Assembly (NCBI GenBank): GCA_017407725.1 | Contig: JAFQWB010000063.1 | Location: 1 to 17,977, forward strand | Direction of reading: 5' to 3' | Source of the DNA: Clostridia bacterium | GTDB lineage: Bacteria > Bacillota_A > Clostridia > Oscillospirales > CAG-272 | Length of the DNA: 17,977 bases | In this document: in pieces, positions 14,918-17,977 of the stretch | How the letters are laid out: every line of letters starts with the position of its first letter | Position numbering within the stretch: position 1 is the first letter of the stretch | Position numbers and translations under genes: made by a program | The notes under the pieces: model-generated | The model's database searches: none | What the model was told of the DNA's origin: nothing | What the model saw: the letters and a program-made list of their open reading frames with translations, nothing else

Positions 14918-15712
14918 TATCATCTGCTTTTTTATCTTTTCAAGTGCGCTCTTTTCAAGCCTTGACACCTGTGCTTGGGATATTCCTATCATAGAGGCGA
15001 TCTCCACCTGCGTTTTTCCTCTGAAAAATCTCAGAGAAATTATAAGACTCTCTCTATCGGAAAGCTTTTTGAGAGCTTCTCTTAAGGCGAGATTTTCAAC
15101 TATCGTTTCGCTCGGACAGCTTGTGTCGCTTACCTGATCGATTATATATATTGAGTCTGACGAATTTCCGTCCGAATATACGGGGTCGTATAGTGAAACG
15201 GGGTCTGCGATAGCTTCAAGAGCAGATGCAACCTCCTCCTTGGTGTATTCATCCCCATTTTTCTTAAGCTCGTTTACAATGTCCTCAATAGTCGGTTCCT
15301 GCGAAAGAGTCATTGACAGCCTTTCTCTTGCGCCGAGTGCCTTGTAGGCAATATCGCGCACGCTTCGTGATACTCTAACCATACTGTTGTCACGAAGATA
15401 TCTTCGCACTTCACCGATGATCATCGGAACGGCATAGGTCGAAAACTTGACGTCAAGATCAAGATTGAAGTTGTCTACCGCCTTGATAAGACCAATGCAG
15501 CCTATCTGAAAGAGATCGTCCATATTTTCGCCCCTGCCCGCAAATCGCTGGATGATGCTCAGCACAAGTCTTAAATTACCGTCTATAAGCTGATCGCGAG
15601 CAGAAAGATCGCCATCCTTTGTCTTTTTTAAGAGTATCTCCTTTTCTTCGGATGATAATATTTTAAGCTTTGCGGTTGAAACACCGCTGATACAAACCTT
15701 ACTGTAATACAT
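14915..15712 (-). CDS. sigG: RNA polymerase sporulation sigma factor sigma-G
   Basis: It directs late forespore transcription. The 265 residues match Bacillus sigma-G (260). The diagnostic N-terminus KVCISGVSTAKL parallels KVEICGVDTSKL. Region 2 follows: GNLRLVLSIIQRF (45-57), DDLFQIGCIGLIKAVDNF (65-82), KFSTYAVPMIIGEVRRYLRDN (89-109) and RVSRSVRDIAYKAL. The C-terminal region 4 has GKTQVEIASMIGISQAQVSRLEK. Sigma-F differs at VSRSLKELGNK, so sigma-G is the better call. ATG 15712 has GGGAG seven bases upstream; an in-frame TTG at 15730 is unlikely. The residue matching Asn45 of Bacillus sigma-G is Asp44 here. It is not beside sigE/spoIIGA but follows hisS and a Nudix gene, and its RBS is buried in a hairpin. 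Confidence 0.95.
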   Translation of the reverse strand: MYYSKVCISGVSTAKLKILSSEEKEILLKKTKDGDLSARDQLIDGNLRLVLSIIQRFAGRGENMDDLFQIGCIGLIKAVDNFNLDLDVKFSTYAVPMIIGEVRRYLRDNSMVRVSRSVRDIAYKALGARERLSMTLSQEPTIEDIVNELKKNGDEYTKEEVASALEAIADPVSLYDPVYSDGNSSDSIYIIDQVSDTSCPSETIVENLALREALKKLSDRESLIISLRFFRGKTQVEIASMIGISQAQVSRLEKSALEKIKKQMI

Positions 15713-15713
15713 A

Positions 15714-15764
15714 AAAAGGCTCCCTTGCAAATACTGTAAAAAGTATTGACAAAAGGAGCCTTTT
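15714..15764 (-). promoter_or_regulatory. RBS-sequestering hairpin in the sigG leader
   Basis: On the sigG mRNA strand, AAAAGGCTCC pairs with GGAGCCTTTT (plus-strand arms 15714-15723 and 15755-15764). An inner TTG/CAA pairing and AATACT/AGTATT (15730-15735 and 15742-15747) close a 6-nt loop. The 3' arm contains the Shine-Dalgarno (GGGAG) and ends one base before the ATG, so folding should reduce initiation. The GGAGCC-T5 end also resembles an intrinsic terminator or attenuator for transcripts arriving from hisS-Nudix. In Bacillus subtilis the sigG leader is reported to contain a hairpin that lowers expression; homology of the structure is inferred. Confidence 0.75.
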
Positions 15765-15798
15765 GTTATGCGGTGTTGTAAAGTCCAATTTTTAACTT

Positions 15799-16269
15799 TT
15801 ATACTATTCTCTCGCCGTCAAGAATAGCTGCCTCGAGAGTATCCTTGTTATATACAAGCTTCAGCGAGAAGAAGGGCGAGGGATTCTGAATTTTCCTTAA
15901 AAAGATCTTGTCACCCTCCCAGATGTTCATTGAAAGAAGCTTGTCCTTGTCGATGAATTCAAGCTCACCCTCATCGCAAAGAGTGTTTATTTCACCTATC
16001 CACGAGGTGGAGGTGAAGAGATGCATGTATTCGCATCCCCACTCGTTTGAAAGAAAGGTTACGATTCCGCGGTAGTTAAGAGAGGTTACGATAAGACCTG
16101 TCTCCTCGTATATCTCACGTATTGCACATTCTTCGGGCGACTCACCGTATTCAAATTTGCCGCCGATTCCTATCCACTTGTCGTGATTTTCATCGTTTTC
16201 CTTCACAGTTCTGTGAAGCATAAGATACTTGCCATCCTTTTCAAGATAGCAAAGAGAGGTCATTTTCAT
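15799..16269 (-). CDS. Nudix hydrolase (MutT-like, probable 8-oxo-dGTP-type NTP pyrophosphohydrolase)
   Basis: A 156-residue single-domain Nudix enzyme. The Nudix box fits GX5EX7REUXEEXGU exactly: G37, E43, R51-E52, E55-E56 and G58 (GGKFEYGESPEECAIREIYEETGL, 36-59), so the metal-binding catalytic helix is intact. The N-terminus TSLCYLEKDGKYLMLHRT and the GIGGKFE context resemble Firmicute MutT proteins that sanitise oxidised dGTP, but substrate is uncertain. Its ATG overlaps the hisS stop by four bases, so it is translationally coupled to hisS. No clear terminator separates it from sigG, apart from the leader hairpin 35 bases past its stop. A weak GTATA box (15800-15804, minus strand), which lies over its stop codon, could belong to a sigma-F/G promoter for sigG. 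Confidence 0.9.
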   Translation of the reverse strand: MKMTSLCYLEKDGKYLMLHRTVKENDENHDKWIGIGGKFEYGESPEECAIREIYEETGLIVTSLNYRGIVTFLSNEWGCEYMHLFTSTSWIGEINTLCDEGELEFIDKDKLLSMNIWEGDKIFLRKIQNPSPFFSLKLVYNKDTLEAAILDGERIV

Positions 16270-17513
16270 ATAAGAGCTTCCTTGACAGAATCAAGCGGTA
16301 CTTCGCTCTGAGAAGCATCTGTCATATTTCTGAGTATGGCATTTCCTGCTTCAAGCTCACTCTCCCCGATAAGAAGAGTATATTTTGCGCCGATCTTGTC
16401 AGCATACTTCATCTGTGCCTTAAGTGATCTTTCCATAAGGTCGCACTCCGCATAGATTCCGCTGTCGCGAAGCTCTCTTGTTATCTTGAGTGCGGTGCAT
16501 CTTGCCTTGTCGCCGAGGGGAGCGATATAGATAAGAGGCTTCTCGTTTTCGGGGATGCAAACACCCGAAGCTTCAAGCGCAAGAATAAGTCTTGTAATTC
16601 CCATTGCAAAGCCGCAAGCGGGAAGAGCAGGGCCGCCAAGCTCCTTTACAAGTCCGTCATAGCGTCCGCCGCCGCCGATTGCCGACTGAGCGCCGATGCC
16701 CTCGTATACGAATTCGTATACCGTTCTTGTGTAGTAGTCAAGACCTCTTACAATGTTGGTATCAACAGTGTATTTTACGCCCATAGCATCAAGCGATGCG
16801 GTGAGTGAATCAAAGTGGCACTTGCAGTCATCACAGAGGTAATCAAGAGTCTTGGGTGCGTTCTTTGCAATTGAAGAGCAAACAGGACTCTTACAGTCAA
16901 GAAGACGGAGAGGATTGGTTTCAAGTCTTGATTTGCAGGTGTCACAGATCTCATCCTTATAGCCTTCAAAGTAAGCCTTGAGTGCATCTCTGAACTTAGG
17001 ACGGCACTCGGGACATCCGATAGAGTTTAAGTGAAGGACAGAGCCCTTTATTCCAAGCTCCTTTATAAGTGAATCTGCAAGAGAGATAACAGCCGCATCC
17101 GCATAAGCAGAGGGTGCGCCGAACATTTCTGCACCGAACTGGAAGAATTCTCTTGATCTTCCTGCCTGGGGCTTTTCGTATCTGAAGCAGTTAACGAGAT
17201 AGAAGAGCTTCATAGGCATTACGGAAGATGCTCTGCCGTTTTCAAGAATTGCTCTTACAACGCCTGCCGTTCCCTCGGGGCGGAGAGTGAACGATCTGTC
17301 CTCTCTGTCCTTGAAGGTGTACATTTCTTTCTGAACAACGTCAGTTCCTTCTCCAACACCTCTCTGGAAAAGCTCTGTTGCCTCAAAAGTGGGTATACGG
17401 ATCTCTTCAAATCCGTTCTTTGCGGCAACACGTCTTGCCGTTTCTTCAATGTATCTCCAAAGCGGCATCTGTTCGGGAAGTATATCCATAGTACCGCGCG
17501 GTTTCTGTATCAT
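16266..17513 (-). CDS. hisS: Histidyl-tRNA synthetase
   Basis: It charges tRNA-His with histidine. The 415-residue class II synthetase has motif 1 near the N-terminus (PRGTMDILP...). TLRPEGTA (77-84) and motif 2 NCFRYEKPQAGRSREFFQFGAE (108-129) follow. The HisRS signatures are RGLDYYTRTVYEF (256-268) and GGGGRYDGLVKELGGP, and motif 3 has GFAMGITRL. The Cys-rich segment (C167, C170, C190, C193, C207, C212, C227, C230, C232) in the insertion domain is common in Firmicute HisRS. The C-terminal anticodon-binding domain is present. I chose ATG 17513 with AAAGGA nine bases upstream; in-frame starts at 17540 (GTG) and 17522 lie before or directly against this site. The short leader leaves no room for a T-box. 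First gene of the hisS-Nudix unit. Confidence 0.95.
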   Translation of the reverse strand: MIQKPRGTMDILPEQMPLWRYIEETARRVAAKNGFEEIRIPTFEATELFQRGVGEGTDVVQKEMYTFKDREDRSFTLRPEGTAGVVRAILENGRASSVMPMKLFYLVNCFRYEKPQAGRSREFFQFGAEMFGAPSAYADAAVISLADSLIKELGIKGSVLHLNSIGCPECRPKFRDALKAYFEGYKDEICDTCKSRLETNPLRLLDCKSPVCSSIAKNAPKTLDYLCDDCKCHFDSLTASLDAMGVKYTVDTNIVRGLDYYTRTVYEFVYEGIGAQSAIGGGGRYDGLVKELGGPALPACGFAMGITRLILALEASGVCIPENEKPLIYIAPLGDKARCTALKITRELRDSGIYAECDLMERSLKAQMKYADKIGAKYTLLIGESELEAGNAILRNMTDASQSEVPLDSVKEALI

Positions 17514-17549
17514 TTTCTTCATTCCTTTCAAAATAAACACATATATGAA

Positions 17550-17578
17550 ATAATACCACAGATGAGCGAAAATATCAA
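17550..17578 (-). promoter_or_regulatory. Promoter of hisS
   Basis: Read on the minus strand: TTGATA (17573-17578), 17-base spacer, TATTAT (17550-17555), about 35 bases before the chosen ATG. Confidence 0.75.
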
Positions 17579-17688
17579 CACCTTTTGGAAAAATATTCTT
17601 GATAAACTCATTTTCCCGATGTGCACAAGAGCTGACAACCGATCACCTTCCGTCTGTTCAGGGTCTTCGCTCCGCTCAATGTAGATCC

Positions 17689-17711
17689 CGAATAGTGCAG
17701 AGCACTATTCG
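17689..17711. repeat. Perfect 10-bp hairpin inside the repeat mosaic
   Basis: CGAATAGTGC (17689-17698) and GCACTATTCG (17702-17711) are exact reverse complements with a 3-base AGA loop. There is no T tract on either side, so it is unlikely to be a terminator. Confidence 0.8.
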
Positions 17712-17950
17712 ATCCTCGCTCTGCTCGGATTTCGACTGCGCTCAGGATGACACGGTGGGGAAGGCTTCACACCGTTTCCTGCGCCGTGCCACCCCATCCC
17801 ACCGTACTAGTAGGGGCGGAACGCGTAGCCCGTCCTATGCTATACTCGCTCCGAATAAAATCTTGCACTAACTAATGTGTATCTCCTCATCCACCGCAAC
17901 CGCTAAATTAATAATTAATATTGTGATGCCGATACTCGCGCTGCGGTCCC

Positions 17951-17969
17951 CCTTCTCCCCAGGAGAAGG
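17951..17969. repeat. CCTTCTCC/GGAGAAGG hairpin
   Basis: Perfect 8-bp arms (17951-17958 and 17962-17969) with a 3-base loop. On the minus strand it opens a block that continues through GCGG and ends in GGTGGATGAGG, resembling a common Clostridia intergenic repeat; the block is interrupted by an AT-rich patch. It is cut by the window edge. Confidence 0.7.
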
Positions 17970-17977
17970 CTCGGTGC

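Larger units (their letters stand above)
17615..17977. repeat. Gene-free mosaic of inverted-repeat modules
   Basis: No gene is supportable from 17541 to the window end. The tract has a base composition and texture unlike the genes. It holds degenerate copies of a TTCG(A)CTGCGCTCAGGATGAC-like unit (near 17666, 17713 and 17731). It also holds a perfect hairpin (17689-17711), inverted arms ACGGTGGG/CCCACCGT (17752-17759 and 17798-17805), a TAGGGGCGGA...CCCGTCC unit (17811-17835), an AT-rich TTAATAATTAATATT patch (17907-17921) and a CCTTCTCC/GGAGAAGG hairpin (17951-17969). Units of these kinds recur between genes in many uncultured Clostridia, from memory rather than search. It may be layered MITE-like insertions. 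Confidence 0.6.

Noticed and set aside
17514..17640. T-box riboswitch upstream of hisS
   Set aside because: The promoter lies about 35 bases from the start codon, leaving no room for a T-box, and no T-box consensus is visible.
17599..17871. A 90-residue open frame on the plus strand across the repeat mosaic
   Set aside because: It has no recognisable domain or good RBS, is rich in Ser/Arg and spans several repeat units, as expected from non-coding DNA.
1..17977. CRISPR array, integrase, transposase, tRNA or rRNA
   Set aside because: No regularly spaced repeats, no such protein motifs and no RNA gene folds were seen in the window.

Overview
The window looks like chromosome from an anaerobic, spore-forming Clostridia lineage (Eubacteriales, perhaps near Oscillospiraceae or Christensenellales). 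The evidence is the sporulation sigma factor sigma-G, a glycyl radical enzyme (oxygen-sensitive chemistry), Gram-positive Shine-Dalgarno sites, frequent AGA arginine codons and clean sigma-A type promoters. I cannot place it at genus level. No tRNA, rRNA, CRISPR array, transposase or phage gene is visible.

Layout. (1) 1-417: the last 36 codons of an unknown gene, then a gene-poor stretch with three hairpins and a possible short RNA. (2) 418-1572 (-): an SLC13/ArsB-type permease, divergent from (3) 1810-6520 (+), an apparent operon with a consensus promoter. It encodes glycerol kinase, a small alarmone synthetase, a PHP-domain phosphoesterase, an internally deleted glycyl-radical-enzyme activase and a cytosolic GH28-like beta-helix protein. 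(4) 6557-8539 (-): a glycyl radical enzyme of the Cys-x-Glu (dehydratase/lyase) type with its own promoter, convergent with (3) and sharing a terminator hairpin. (5) 8676-10481 (-): a GH5-like glycosidase behind a two-TM membrane protein. (6) 10574-12291 (-): an OmpR-type two-component system with a 4-nt overlap. (7) 12416-14874 (+): a GNAT acetyltransferase followed by RqcH. (8) 14915-17513 (-): hisS, a Nudix hydrolase and sigG, with an RBS-burying hairpin in front of sigG. (9) 17541-17977: a gene-free mosaic of inverted-repeat modules at the window edge.

How the genes may work together. Regions 3-5 look like a small intracellular carbohydrate/polyol module: two glycosidase-fold proteins without signal peptides, a glycyl radical eliminase of unknown substrate and glycerol kinase, with (p)ppGpp synthesis embedded in the transcription unit. 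The most striking point is that the only activase gene beside the intact glycyl radical enzyme has lost most of its radical-SAM barrel in frame. The second is the sigG leader, whose ribosome-binding site lies in one arm of a long hairpin. The remainder is ordinary housekeeping (translation quality control, HisRS, nucleotide hydrolysis).
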